A DNA stretch of 64,000 bases from Streptomyces sp. RKAG293 (GCF_023701745.1 NZ_JAJOZB010000001.1:4656501-4720500), one strand, 5' to 3'; positions 22,371-34,751 are shown, counted from the first letter of the stretch. Numbers and translations are program-made. The notes: generated by a model from the sequence alone, not told the origin.

Positions 22371-24317
22371 ATGCAACGACCACAGTGGCGCGCGGCTGCC
22401 GGGGCGGTGAGCGGCGGACTGCTGATCTCCGTCCTCGCGGCGCTCGGCGGGCCGGCGGCCGCGCAGGCCGCCGTACCGGCCGCGGACGACAGCCTGATCA
22501 TGGTGCTGGACTCGTCCGGATCGATGGCGGGAGCCGACGGCTCGGGCAGCACCCGGATCGAGTCGGCCCGCAAGGCCGTCAACACCGTCGTGGACACCCT
22601 GCCGGACGGTCACAGGACCGGGCTGCGGGTCTACGGCGCCGGCAAGCCGCACGGCTGCGACGACACCCAGCTCGCCGAGCCCGTCGTCCCGCTGGACCGG
22701 GACGCGATGAAGCGGGCCGTGGCGGCCGTCCAGCCCAAGGGGGACACCCCGACCGCCCTGGCGCTGACCCGGGCCGCGGGTGACCTGCCCAAGGACGGCC
22801 GGCGGACGGTCCTGCTGATCTCCGACGGCGAGTCCAACTGCGGAGCGCCCAAGCCCTGCGACGTGGCGGCCTAGCTCGCCGGGGACGGGATCGGGCTGCG
22901 GATCGACACCATCGGCTTCCAGGTGAAGGGCGCCGCCCGCGCGGAGCTGGAGTGCGTCGCCCGGGCCGGACACGGCGCGTACTACGACGCCCCCGACGCC
23001 GCGGCGCTCGCCCGGCAGCTGGTGCGCGCGTCACAGCTCAGCGCCGACGCCTACCGCTTCGACGGCACCCGCATCACCGGGGGCACGACGGCCGCACGGG
23101 CGGCGGCCGTCGCGCCGGGGCAGTACCTGGACACCATCGGGCCCGGAGAGACCCGCTGGTACGCGGCGGGCCTGGACGCCACCGCCACCGCGGTCCTCGC
23201 GGTGACCGCGGTCCCGCAGCCGGGCGTCAAGGTCGGCTACGGGGACGGCATCGAGCTGAAGGCGGCGTCGGCCGGCCAGTACGCGTTCACCTGCGACACC
23301 GGATCCGCGCACTTCGGGCAGGACGAGGGCGCGATGATCGTCACCGCGGCGGTGAGCCGGGTGCCGACCGCCAAGGGCGACGGCAGCTGTGACAAGGCCG
23401 GCCCGTATCTGCTCTCGGTGCACCGGACCAGCGCCCCCGGCTCCGACCAGGGCCGGTGGCCGATCGAGATCCGGTACGGGAGCGAGGCGCCGCTCAAGGC
23501 CGGGACCACGCCCGCGGCCGCCGAGACCGGGTACGGCGACAAGCCCGCGCCGCTCGCAGGCGACCCGAAGGACATCACGGGCGGCACCGGCTTCAACGAC
23601 GCGGCCGCGCTCACCAAGGGCGTCTGGCGCGACAAGCTGCTGCCCGCACAGACCCGCTTCTACAAGGTGCGGCTGGGCTGGGGACAACAGCTGAGCTATG
23701 CGGCCGAGTTCGCCAACGAGCCGGTGCTGGACGACGCGTCCGCGGCCTCCGTCTGGAGCTACGTCGAGACGGGGACGTACGGGCCGGGCCGGCAGCCGGT
23801 GCGCGACGCCTCCGGCGGCGACGACCACCGCAGCTACACCGGCAAGCCCCTGTCCGTGGGGCTCGGGACGGTACCGGTGACCTGGACCAACCGCTGGGTC
23901 GTCGGCGGCTCGGCCCCCGCGGTGCACAGTGCCGGGGACTACTACATCGCCGTGTCGCTCGGCCCGAAGGCCGCGCGGCTGGCGAGGAACGCGGCGGTCG
24001 GCGTCGTCCTGCGGGTCGATGTGACGGGCGACGAACTGGCCGGGCCGCAGTACCAGGCACCGGCTCTGGCCAAGGGCCAGACCAAGGACGACGGCAAGGA
24101 CGGCGGACAGGACGGCGGACCGGACGCCGGGAAGGCTGCCGGCAAGGGCGGCGATTCGGCTGCGGGCCGCGACAGCGGCGGCTCGGACGGGGGAGGATTC
24201 ATGACCGGATTCATGACCGGCAAGGACATGATCGCGGCAGGAGCGGGCGGGGCGGTCGCGCTCGCGGCCGTCGGCGGGGTGGCGCTGGTGCGCCGGACGA
24301 AGAGGGGCGGAGCGTAA
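22371..24317 (+). pseudogene. VWA-domain exported protein interrupted by an in-frame TAG
   Basis: Read through, the frame would encode 648 residues. They comprise a signal peptide (about 1-40, cleavage near AQAA), a von Willebrand A domain with MIDAS DSSGSM and SDGESN, two beta-rich modules, a Gly/Asp/Lys-rich linker, and a C-terminal membrane helix followed by RRTKRG. An amber codon at 22872-22874 splits the VWA domain after CDVAA. The frame continues in register (LAGDGIGLRIDTIGF), so a single CAG-to-TAG change explains it. Start ATG has GGGGGAG upstream. The 3' end overlaps the next gene (TAATG), a paralogue of its C-terminal modules. It could be a true nonsense mutation, a sequencing error or a suppressed codon. 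If real, a truncated 167-aa product would be secreted without its anchor. Confidence 0.85.
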
Positions 24318-25633
24318 TGCGCGGACGCGGACTGTTGGTGGCGGTTGCGGTGGCCGGCGTGACGCTCGCCGGGCTGCAGGGCACGGCACTGGCGGACACC
24401 GCCGTGCCCGTGTGGCAGCCGCAGGGCACGGCGGTGAAGGGCGCGGCCACGACGGCCGAGGCCCAGGCGCTCACGCCGGGCGGCACCTACAAGGACACCC
24501 TCAAGGTGGGCGACACCAAGTACTACGGCGTGGACCTGGACGCGAAGTCCTCGGCGTACCTTTCGGCGTTCGCCGTTCCGAAGCCGGGCGCCAAGGTCGC
24601 CTACGGGGACGGCATCGACCTCAAGCTGCAGAGTGCCGACGGCACCGACTGCGACAGCTTCGACGCGCACTTCGACAACGACGGGGCGGCGCGGCCGGTC
24701 GGCGGCTACACGGCGCGGACCATCGAGAAGGACGGGCGGTGCCAGGAGGCCAACCGCTACACCCTGCAGATCAAGCGGGAGAGCGCCGGGACCTCGGACC
24801 CGGCTGAGTGGCCCGTCGAGATCCGTTTCATGTCGGAGCCGGCCCTCAAGGCCGACGCCAAGCCCGCGCCCGCCTCCAGCGCCACGGAGGCGTCTCCCAC
24901 GCCGGTGACCGGAACGCCCAAGCCGGCGCAGGGCGGCACCAGCTTCAACGATGCGGCGGCCATCAAGAGCGGCATCTGGAACGACAAGGTGCTGCCCGGC
25001 GAGACCCGCTTCTACAAGGTGCCGGTGGACTGGGGCCAGCACGCGGTCCTCTTCGCCGACTTCGCCAACGCGCCCGCGGCCAAGGAGAACGGCTTCCAGA
25101 GCGCCGGGGTGCGGGTCGACGCGTACAACCCCGCCCGCGGCCACATCGACGACGACACGGAGTCCTACGCGGGCAAGCAGACGTCGATCACCGGCCAGAC
25201 CGTACCGGTCTCGTACGCCAACCGGTTCGAGAGCGGCAGCAAGGTCTCGGCCACCCGGTTCGCGGGCTGGTACTACTTCGCGGTCAGCGTGCACCCGGGC
25301 GTCAAGGACGTGGTGAACGGCCCGATCGGCGTCACTCTGCGGCTGGACGTCAAGGGGGCGGTGACTCCTTCGCCGGGGTACGACGGTGACGCGGCCAAGG
25401 CCGGGTTCAGCATCAGCGGCGACGATCTGGCGAAGGCCGACGGCACCGCCACGGGTGGCGGTTCGAGCTCCACGATGCGGCTGGTGGCGTTCGCGGCGCT
25501 CGGGGCGGGCACGGTCCTGCTGCTGAGTCTGGCGGTGTGGCTGGTGGCGGCGCGGCGGCGGGTTGCTGTTCCTCAGGCGCCGCCGCAGTCGCAGGCGCCG
25601 CAGTCGGGGTACGGGCCGCCGCCTGCTTGGTAG
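24317..25633 (+). CDS. Exported membrane-anchored protein, paralogue of the upstream VWA protein tail
   Basis: A 438-aa protein with a signal peptide (about 1-27, ending ALA-DT) and two beta-rich modules. One is near residues 50-190 (GGTYKDTLKVGDTKYYGV, PKPGAKVAYGDGID) and one near 215-360 (GGTSFNDAAAI, LPGETRFYKVPVDWGQ). A Ser/Gly linker, a C-terminal helix (about 395-418) and a Pro/Gln cytoplasmic tail follow. Both modules align by eye with the upstream protein, so the pair arose by duplication. The modules could be PPC-like beta-sandwiches, though that is uncertain. ATG overlaps the previous stop by one base. Function unknown. It converges with the kinase gene with a 6-base gap. Confidence 0.82.
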   Translation: MRGRGLLVAVAVAGVTLAGLQGTALADTAVPVWQPQGTAVKGAATTAEAQALTPGGTYKDTLKVGDTKYYGVDLDAKSSAYLSAFAVPKPGAKVAYGDGIDLKLQSADGTDCDSFDAHFDNDGAARPVGGYTARTIEKDGRCQEANRYTLQIKRESAGTSDPAEWPVEIRFMSEPALKADAKPAPASSATEASPTPVTGTPKPAQGGTSFNDAAAIKSGIWNDKVLPGETRFYKVPVDWGQHAVLFADFANAPAAKENGFQSAGVRVDAYNPARGHIDDDTESYAGKQTSITGQTVPVSYANRFESGSKVSATRFAGWYYFAVSVHPGVKDVVNGPIGVTLRLDVKGAVTPSPGYDGDAAKAGFSISGDDLAKADGTATGGGSSSTMRLVAFAALGAGTVLLLSLAVWLVAARRRVAVPQAPPQSQAPQSGYGPPPAW

Positions 25634-25639
25634 CTGAAC

Positions 25640-26956
25640 TCAGGCCGCTGTCAGCGCCCAGATGCCCACCGCGAAGCAGAGCGCGGCGACGATCAGGATC
25701 GGGATCACCAGCTTGGCCGGTGGTCCCGGTCGGCGTGTCTGCGGAACCGGTTGCAGAGCGGGGGGCGGTGTGGGGGGTACCGCCGCTGTGTACGGGCGGG
25801 TGGGTTCCGGTAGCTGGGGCGGGCCTGTGGGTGCCTCTGCCGCGGGTTGGGCCGGTCCTGTCTGGAGGTGGCTCTGGGACGCTGCTGCCGCCGTGTACGG
25901 GTTGTGGGCGGGGGGCGGTGGGGTCTGTGTTCCCGTCTGGGGGTAGCCGTACGCGGGCGGCTGCTGCGGTGCGTACTCCGGGGACGGGGACGGGGACGGT
26001 ACCGGGGCCGGTGGCGGCTGGGGCGCCGGGAGGTGGAAGCTGCTGGTTTCCTCGGCCCGGGCCCGACGCCGCTTCCGGTGCGGGCCCTGGGCGTCGAAGC
26101 CCTCCGGCAGTGGGCCGATCTGGTCGAAGACCTCGACCGGCTCGTCGTCCAGACCGGGCACCGACAGCAGCTCGACCACGGCGGAGAGCGCCTTGCGGGC
26201 GCCGGTGGCGGTGCGGAAGCGGGCGTCCGGGTCGGGTTGCAGCAGATTGCCGATGACCTGCCACATCGGCTCGGGCACACCCTGCGGGGCGCGCGGGACG
26301 CCCTCGTTCAGGTAGCGCTCGTAGATCGCCTGGGCGTCCGGCTTCTGCCCGCTGAGCAGGTAGAGGGCGACCAGGCCGACCGCGTACAGATCGGCCGGGA
26401 AGTCGGGTTCCGCGCCCATCATCTGCTCGGGCGCGAAGTAGCCCGGGGTGCCGACGACGTAGTTGACCTCGGTCAGCCGCGGCTCGCCCTTGCGCATGGC
26501 GATGCCGAAGTCCGACAGCCGCAGGTGCGGCTGGCCGGTGCCGGTGGCCTCCAGCAGGATGTTGGCGGGCTTGATGTCCCGGTGCACGACGCCTTCGGCG
26601 TGGACGGCCGTCAGCCCGGAGAGCAGCTGGTCGAGCAGGGCGCACACGAAGTGCGGGGGCAGCGGCCCGTAGTCACCGATCAGGTGGGAGAGCGATCCGC
26701 CGCGGACCAGGTCCATGGTGAACAGGACCTTGTCGTCGTCGGCGGCCCAGCTGGCGGGCGCCAGGACGTGCGGATGGTCGATCCGCATCGCCTGCTCGCG
26801 GACGAAGCGCAGCAGGGCGTGCGCGTCGCTCTGCTGGAGGACCTTCGCCGCGACATAGCGTCCCCGCCGGTGGTCCCAGGAACGCCAGACCGCGCCCGAG
26901 CCGCCCCGTCCGATCGGGTCCACCAGCTCGTACCGGCCTGCGAAGACCTCACCCAT
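25640..26956 (-). CDS. Membrane-bound serine/threonine protein kinase
   Basis: A 438-aa Hanks-type kinase. The Gly-rich loop GRGGSGAVW is atypically rich in Gly. The catalytic Lys lies in VAAKVL, the catalytic loop reads HRDIKPANILL, the metal-binding motif is DFGIA, and GTPGYFAPEQ forms the activation-segment end. The kinase domain covers about residues 8-275. A long Pro/Gln-rich linker leads to a single C-terminal membrane helix (KLVIPILIVAALCFAVGIW) with almost nothing beyond it. It therefore lacks an extracellular sensor, unlike PknB. It may form an operon with the upstream XRE-type regulator gene (29-base gap). Substrate unknown. Confidence 0.9.
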   Translation of the reverse strand: MGEVFAGRYELVDPIGRGGSGAVWRSWDHRRGRYVAAKVLQQSDAHALLRFVREQAMRIDHPHVLAPASWAADDDKVLFTMDLVRGGSLSHLIGDYGPLPPHFVCALLDQLLSGLTAVHAEGVVHRDIKPANILLEATGTGQPHLRLSDFGIAMRKGEPRLTEVNYVVGTPGYFAPEQMMGAEPDFPADLYAVGLVALYLLSGQKPDAQAIYERYLNEGVPRAPQGVPEPMWQVIGNLLQPDPDARFRTATGARKALSAVVELLSVPGLDDEPVEVFDQIGPLPEGFDAQGPHRKRRRARAEETSSFHLPAPQPPPAPVPSPSPSPEYAPQQPPAYGYPQTGTQTPPPPAHNPYTAAAASQSHLQTGPAQPAAEAPTGPPQLPEPTRPYTAAVPPTPPPALQPVPQTRRPGPPAKLVIPILIVAALCFAVGIWALTAA

Positions 26957-26985
26957 GGTCTGCGACCCGCCCCCTGCTCATCCGG

Positions 26986-27537
26986 TCAGCCCTGGTGCGC
27001 CTCGTAGTGGGCGATCGCTTCCGCGGTGCGCCCGGCGCCGTACACATGGAGGAACTCTGCCAGTTGTGGATGGCTGGACGCGAGGGTGTTCGCCGCTTCC
27101 GCAATCTCTTCGGCGGACGCGACGGCCCGCAGCAGCGACTGGATGTCCCGTACGACGTGCCGGGCGGCGCCGGCGGCGGAGCCCGAGGAGGAGCTGTGGG
27201 TGGTGCCGGTGAGGACGGAGGAGCCGGACGACTGCCGGATGTCGTCCATCCGCGAGGTCGCCTCGGAGGACGTCACGCTGCCGTCCGCGACATGCCCGGC
27301 GAGATCCTGGAGTGCTTGCAGCCGCTGGACGACGGCCGGGTTGCCGATCTTCGCGCGCTGACCGCTCATCAGCTGCGAGAGCATCGGCGCGGAGAGCCCC
27401 AGCACCCCCGCCAGGCGCGCCTGGTTCAGCCCGAGATCGCCGATGAGGCGGCGGAAGAGGTCGCCGAGCGGCTCGCCGTACCAATTGCGCTGCAGCTCCT
27501 GCGCGCGGCTGGCGGCGTCGTGCGGAGAGGGGTCCAT
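26986..27537 (-). CDS. XRE-family helix-turn-helix regulator
   Basis: A 183-aa protein. The N-terminal helix-turn-helix (LFRRLIGDLGLNQARLAGVL then SAPMLSQLMSGQR) is a Cro/C1-type DNA-binding domain. The rest is helical, with a Ser/Gly-rich hinge and an Ala-rich C-terminus. ATG 27537, preceded by AGGAG at 7 bases, is preferred to an upstream TTG. It is transcribed ahead of the kinase gene, which could phosphorylate or be regulated by it (inference from gene order). Confidence 0.85.
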   Translation of the reverse strand: MDPSPHDAASRAQELQRNWYGEPLGDLFRRLIGDLGLNQARLAGVLGLSAPMLSQLMSGQRAKIGNPAVVQRLQALQDLAGHVADGSVTSSEATSRMDDIRQSSGSSVLTGTTHSSSSGSAAGAARHVVRDIQSLLRAVASAEEIAEAANTLASSHPQLAEFLHVYGAGRTAEAIAHYEAHQG

Positions 27538-27637
27538 ACGCACTCCTGTTTGCGGCCGTGAATCCTGCAAAGCATCCTACGGACCGGGATACTGGGTCGG
27601 GGTCGCGTCCCGGAACGGGTACGCTGTTCTGCGAAGA

Positions 27638-27710
27638 GGGGCCTTAGCTCAGTTGGTAGAGCGCTGCCTTTGCAAGGCAGATGTCAGGAGTTCGAATCTC
27701 CTAGGCTCCA
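27638..27710 (+). tRNA. tRNA-Ala (anticodon TGC)
   Basis: A 73-base cloverleaf: acceptor GGGGCCT with AGGCTCC, discriminator A. D-arm AGCTCAGTTGGTAGAGC, anticodon loop TTTGCAA with TGC, T-arm GAGTTCGAATCTC. CCA is not encoded. Confidence 0.97.
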
Positions 27711-27718
27711 CAGTGTTG

Positions 27719-27752
27719 ATCAGCGCGGGACCGTCAGCGGTCCCGCGCTGAT
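27719..27752 (+). terminator. tRNA-Ala terminator
   Basis: A 15-bp perfect stem (arm ATCAGCGCGGGACCG) with a 4-base loop, followed by TTGCG. Confidence 0.8.
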
Positions 27753-27796
27753 TTGCGTATCGGATCACCATCCGGTGCTGCACAATCGGGGGCGTG

Positions 27797-31216
<3,420 letters not shown>

Positions 31217-31221
31217 GCGAA

Positions 31222-31234
31222 CGGTCAGTGACCG
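31222..31234. promoter_or_regulatory. Putative operator before the MFS gene
   Basis: CGGTCAGTGACCG is a 13-bp inverted repeat with a 1-base centre, and ACCGGTCAG continues the theme just downstream. It lies in the 46-base gap between the AfsR-like stop and the MFS start. Regulator unknown; the AfsR-like protein is a candidate. Confidence 0.4.
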
Positions 31235-31262
31235 GTCAGAACGCTCTGACACAGTCACCGGC

Positions 31263-32912
31263 ATGACGAAGAATCAGCAGGCGGCGCAGCGTGCGCAGAC
31301 CTCCACGACTCCCTTGGATCCCCGGCGTTGGGCGGTACTGGCGATCTGCTGTGTGGCCGCGGCGCTTCTCGGTATCGACACCAGCGTGCTCAACTACGCG
31401 ATCCCCTCGCTCGTCACCGACCTGAAGCCGTCGGGCACCGAGATCCTGTGGATAGCGGACATCTACGGGTTCGCCCTCGGCGGCCTGCTGGTGGTGATGG
31501 GCAACCTCGGTGACCGGATAGGCCGCAAGAAGCTGCTGCTGCTGGGCGCCGGCGCCTTCGGGGTGGCCTCGGTCCTCACCGCGTACGCCACCAGCCCGGA
31601 GATGCTCATCGGCGCCCGTGCGCTGCTGGGGGTGGCCGGCGCGACGATCATGCCGTCGACGCTGTCGATCGTCCGCAACGTGTTCACCGATCCCCGCGAG
31701 CGCACCACGGCCGTGGGCATCTCCGGCGGCGTCGGGGCGGGCAGCTTCGCGCTCGGCCCGGTCGTCGGCGGCGCGCTGCTGGACCACTTCTGGTGGGGTT
31801 CGGTCTTCCTGATCAACGTCCCGGTCCTGCTGGCGGTCCTGATCGCCGGTGCGATCGTGCTCCCCGAGTCCCGCAACCCCGACCCGGGACGGCTGGACTG
31901 GATCAGCGTCCCGCTCTCGATCGCCGGTCTGCTGGGTGTCATCTTCGCCATCAAGACGGCCGCCCGTGACGGTGTGCACGAGCCGTCGGTGTGGATCGCC
32001 GCCGCGATCGGCGCCGGCTGCCTGATCGTCTTCCTCCGGCGTCAGACCCGTATCGCCTCACCGCTGCTGGACATCAGGCTCTTCCGCAACCCGGCCTTCA
32101 CCGGCTCCGTCAGCGCCAACCTGGTCGCGATCTTCGCCTCGGCCTCGCTCTCGCTGGCCTTCTCGCTCTACTTCCAGGCCGTCCGTGGCTGGTCCCCGCT
32201 GATGGCGGGCCTGGCGCTGCTCCCCGGCCCGCTGTCCGCCGCCTTCGCCGCGCCGCTGTCCTCCGCCCTGGTACCGAGGATCGGCCGGGCCAAGGTGGTG
32301 GCCCTGGGCCTGGTCCTGATGTCGGTCAGCATGGTCGGTCTCGGCCTGGTCACCCCGGACTCCAGCTACTGGCTGCTGCTGCCCGCCCTGATCGTCAACG
32401 GTGCGGGCATCACGCTGACGTTCACCGTCACCTTCGACACGGCGATGGCGAGCGTGCCGAAGGAGCGGTCGGGCGCCGCGGCGGCGATCTCCGAGACGGC
32501 GATGGAGCTCGGCGGGGCGCTGGGCATCGCGGTCCTCGGCTCGGTACTGACCGGTGTCTACCGCGGCGGTCTCGACCTGCCGGCGGGCATTCCGGCCGGT
32601 GCGGCCCAGGCCGCCAGGGAATCGGTCGGCGGGGCGGTCGGGCCCGGCGCGCAGCTGTCCGGCCCGATGGGGCGGCAGGTCGCCGAGACGGCGAGCCAGG
32701 CCTTCACCCACAGCATGCACGTCACCACCCTGGCGGGCGCCGGCCTGATCGCCGTCGCGGCGGTCATCGCGTTCTGCACCCTGCGGGGCGTCCCCGCGGT
32801 GATCGACGAACCGGCCGACGAGGACGGCGCGAAGGACGGCGCGAAGGACGGTGGGACGGCCGGCGACGTGTCCGACGGGACGGACGGCGCCAGGGAACTG
32901 GTCGGCAGCTGA
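31263..32912 (+). CDS. MFS drug-efflux transporter, DHA2 (14-TM) family
   Basis: A 549-aa proton-driven exporter with 14 predicted membrane helices. The first helix carries LLGIDTSVLNYAIPSL (motif D1-like), the 2-3 loop shows GNLGDRIGRKKLLLLGA (motif A), and motif C-like GPVVGGALLDHFWWGSVF is present. Such proteins export antiseptics and antibiotics. The C-terminal tail is Asp/Lys/Gly-rich and probably disordered. ATG start. Probably co-transcribed with, or controlled by, the AfsR-like gene directly upstream. It ends before a very long hairpin. Confidence 0.92.
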   Translation: MTKNQQAAQRAQTSTTPLDPRRWAVLAICCVAAALLGIDTSVLNYAIPSLVTDLKPSGTEILWIADIYGFALGGLLVVMGNLGDRIGRKKLLLLGAGAFGVASVLTAYATSPEMLIGARALLGVAGATIMPSTLSIVRNVFTDPRERTTAVGISGGVGAGSFALGPVVGGALLDHFWWGSVFLINVPVLLAVLIAGAIVLPESRNPDPGRLDWISVPLSIAGLLGVIFAIKTAARDGVHEPSVWIAAAIGAGCLIVFLRRQTRIASPLLDIRLFRNPAFTGSVSANLVAIFASASLSLAFSLYFQAVRGWSPLMAGLALLPGPLSAAFAAPLSSALVPRIGRAKVVALGLVLMSVSMVGLGLVTPDSSYWLLLPALIVNGAGITLTFTVTFDTAMASVPKERSGAAAAISETAMELGGALGIAVLGSVLTGVYRGGLDLPAGIPAGAAQAARESVGGAVGPGAQLSGPMGRQVAETASQAFTHSMHVTTLAGAGLIAVAAVIAFCTLRGVPAVIDEPADEDGAKDGAKDGGTAGDVSDGTDGARELVGS

Positions 32913-32926
32913 CCCGTATCCCCGCG

Positions 32927-32973
32927 CATGGCGGAGGGCGGGAGACCCTACCGGTCTCCCGCCCTCCGCCATG
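32927..32973. terminator. Bidirectional hairpin terminator between MFS and DUF5324 genes
   Basis: A perfect 21-bp stem (each arm begins and ends in CATGGCGGAG / CTCCGCCATG) encloses the 5-base loop CTACC. It starts 15 bases after the MFS stop and is 121 bases from the convergent DUF5324 stop. No T run. Confidence 0.75.
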
Positions 32974-33093
32974 AGGTGCGTACGCGCTGTATCGATAGGA
33001 GGTCCAGGACCCCGGTGCCACCGGCTGCCGGGCCGGCCCGGTTCAGGGGCGGCTCAGGGTCGGGGGCGGCCCGGGATCAGGGGCGGTGCGAGG

Positions 33094-33828
33094 TCAGGAT
33101 TCGTCGCCGTGGTCCGGGCGTTCGATCCGGTCCGCCTCGGCCTGCTTCGCCTGCACCTCGGGGTCCAGGGGCTCGACGGGCGAGCCGTCGACCTTGTCGA
33201 GCGGGTCGGCCTTGTCCGTACGGTCCATGCCGACGAGGGTCGGGCCGCTGCCGTTGAGCGTGGCACGGTCCGCGACCTCGGTCGGCGGAGCGGGCTCGAC
33301 CAGCCAGTCCGGGTTGGTCTGCTTGCTCCACCACTTCCACGCGGCGAAACCGGCCCCGCTGATCACGCCGAGCACCACAAGGCGCTTGAACGCCTTGCCC
33401 GCCTTGGCGCGGCGCCGGTGCTGCCGGCCCAGCTTGTCGATCTCGGCGATGGACACCCTGCCCTGCAGTGCGGCCAGGGCGGCCGCGCCACGTGCCACGG
33501 CCTCGTCACGGGCGGGGCCCGCGGCGGCACGGGTGACCTCCACCGCGTGTCCGACCCGGGGGGCCGCGTACTCGTTGGCCTGGCGCGCGGTCAGCGCGGC
33601 CTTGACGGCCGCGGTGTCCACGGCCGAAGCGACCTTGGGCGGTAGTGCGGCATGTGCCTTCTGCGCGGCGGTCGCCACTCGGGGCGTCAGCCAGATCTTT
33701 GCCTCGTCCGCGTAGTGCGCGGCGCTGTCCTTGGCGGTGACGGCGTATGGAGCGACCACCTCAGCGGCGTGCTGCATGCTGTCCTTGGTCTGCCCGGCTG
33801 CGTTGCGCACGCTGTCGATGCGGGTCAC
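33094..33828 (-). CDS. DUF5324 family membrane-associated protein
   Basis: A 244-aa protein. The N-terminal two thirds are Ala-rich amphipathic helices (VRNAAGQTKDSMQHAAEVV, TAKDSAAHYADEA) that resemble apolipoprotein- or YtxH-like coils. A single hydrophobic segment (LVVLGVISGAGFAAWKWW) and an acidic Asp/Pro tail follow. GTG 33828, preceded by GGAGG, is the start; the longer open frame lacks a ribosome site. Function unknown, but the family is widespread in Streptomyces near this locus. Confidence 0.8.
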   Translation of the reverse strand: MTRIDSVRNAAGQTKDSMQHAAEVVAPYAVTAKDSAAHYADEAKIWLTPRVATAAQKAHAALPPKVASAVDTAAVKAALTARQANEYAAPRVGHAVEVTRAAAGPARDEAVARGAAALAALQGRVSIAEIDKLGRQHRRRAKAGKAFKRLVVLGVISGAGFAAWKWWSKQTNPDWLVEPAPPTEVADRATLNGSGPTLVGMDRTDKADPLDKVDGSPVEPLDPEVQAKQAEADRIERPDHGDES

Positions 33829-33970
33829 AGGAACCTCCTCCTCGGTGGCGTACGGTTTTCGCCTATCCACCCGATTTGAAATCATGCCTGTTTACGGCCG
33901 GTCCGGCATGTGCGACCGGGCATATGGGTCAAGGCGGGACACACGGAGAGCTTCCACCGACGATGCCACG

Positions 33971-34085
33971 ATGCGCGCCGGTACGCGATAGAGATGCGCG
34001 CCGGTACGCGATGGAGATGCGCGCCGGTACGCGATGGAGATGCGCGCCGGTACGCGATGGAGATGCGCGCCGGTACGCGATGGAG
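33971..34085. repeat. Five tandem copies of a 23-bp repeat
   Basis: Units begin at 33971, 33994, 34017, 34040 and 34063, each with core CGCGCCGGTACGCGATGGAG. The first copy has one change (ATAGAG in place of ATGGAG). The core CGCGCCGGTACGCG is an imperfect palindrome. The array lies in the DUF5324-ppiA divergent gap, ending 74 bases before the cyclophilin start. It makes spurious open frames. It could be a cis-regulatory array or a simple slippage product. Confidence 0.95.
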
Positions 34086-34159
34086 CCGGGGAAGCCGACG
34101 GCCACTCCTCGTCCGTGCGAGGATTTGTCCCTGTCAGCGAAGACTATGGAAGGTAGATC

Positions 34160-34693
34160 GTGGCCGAGCAGCTCTATGCGACCCTGAAGACCAACCACGG
34201 GGACATCGAGGTCCGGCTCCTGCCGAACCACGCACCGAAGACCGTGAAGAACTTCGTCGAGCTCGCCGAGGGCACGCGTGAGTGGACCGACCCGAAGACC
34301 GGCAAGCCGACCAACGCGAAGCTGTACGACGGCACGGTCTTCCACCGTGTGATCACCGGCTTCATGATCCAGGGCGGCGACCCGCTGGGCAACGGCACCG
34401 GCGGTCCCGGCTACGAGTTCGCGGACGAGTTCCACCCCGACCTCGGGTTCGACAAGCCCTACCTGCTGGCGATGGCCAACGCGGGCCCGGGCACCAACGG
34501 CTCGCAGTTCTTCATCACCGTCTCCCCGACCACGTGGCTGACCCGCAAGCACAGCATCTTCGGCGAGGTCACCGATGTGGCCAGCCAGAAGGTCGTGGAC
34601 GCGATCATCGCCACCCCGACCAACCCGCGCACCGACCGCCCGGTGCAGGACGTCGTCATCGAGTCGGTCGTGATCGAGACCCGCGAGGGCTGA
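34160..34693 (+). CDS. ppiA: Cytoplasmic cyclophilin-type peptidyl-prolyl isomerase
   Basis: A 177-aa cyclophilin that catalyses cis-trans isomerisation of Xaa-Pro bonds. Conserved active-site elements are visible: FHRVITGFMIQGGDP, NAGPGTNGSQFFIT and the Trp in the TTWLTRKHSIFGEV region. No signal peptide, so cytoplasmic. GTG start with GGAAGG upstream. Similar to S. coelicolor cyclophilin A of this locus. Confidence 0.95.
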   Translation: MAEQLYATLKTNHGDIEVRLLPNHAPKTVKNFVELAEGTREWTDPKTGKPTNAKLYDGTVFHRVITGFMIQGGDPLGNGTGGPGYEFADEFHPDLGFDKPYLLAMANAGPGTNGSQFFITVSPTTWLTRKHSIFGEVTDVASQKVVDAIIATPTNPRTDRPVQDVVIESVVIETREG

Positions 34694-34719
34694 TCGCGCC
34701 GTACTCTTCGGGAACACTG

Positions 34720-34751
34720 CGCCCTGCCCGTCCGTATGGAGGGGCAGGGCG
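34720..34751 (+). terminator. Hairpin between ppiA and rhomboid gene
   Basis: A 10-bp stem (arm CGCCCTGCCC) with a 12-base loop, 26 bases after the ppiA stop and just before the rhomboid ribosome site. No T run. It could be a weak terminator or a translation-modulating element. Confidence 0.45.

Noticed and set aside
23456-25633. 725-aa frame fused through the VWA gene tail into the paralogue
   Set aside because: The upstream part is out of frame with the VWA gene and has shadow composition; a signal peptide and ATG at 24317 give the true start.
33910-34281. Open frame across the 23-bp repeats (Arg-Arg-Tyr-Ala repeats)
   Set aside because: Produced by the tandem repeat; it runs out of frame into ppiA with no family similarity.
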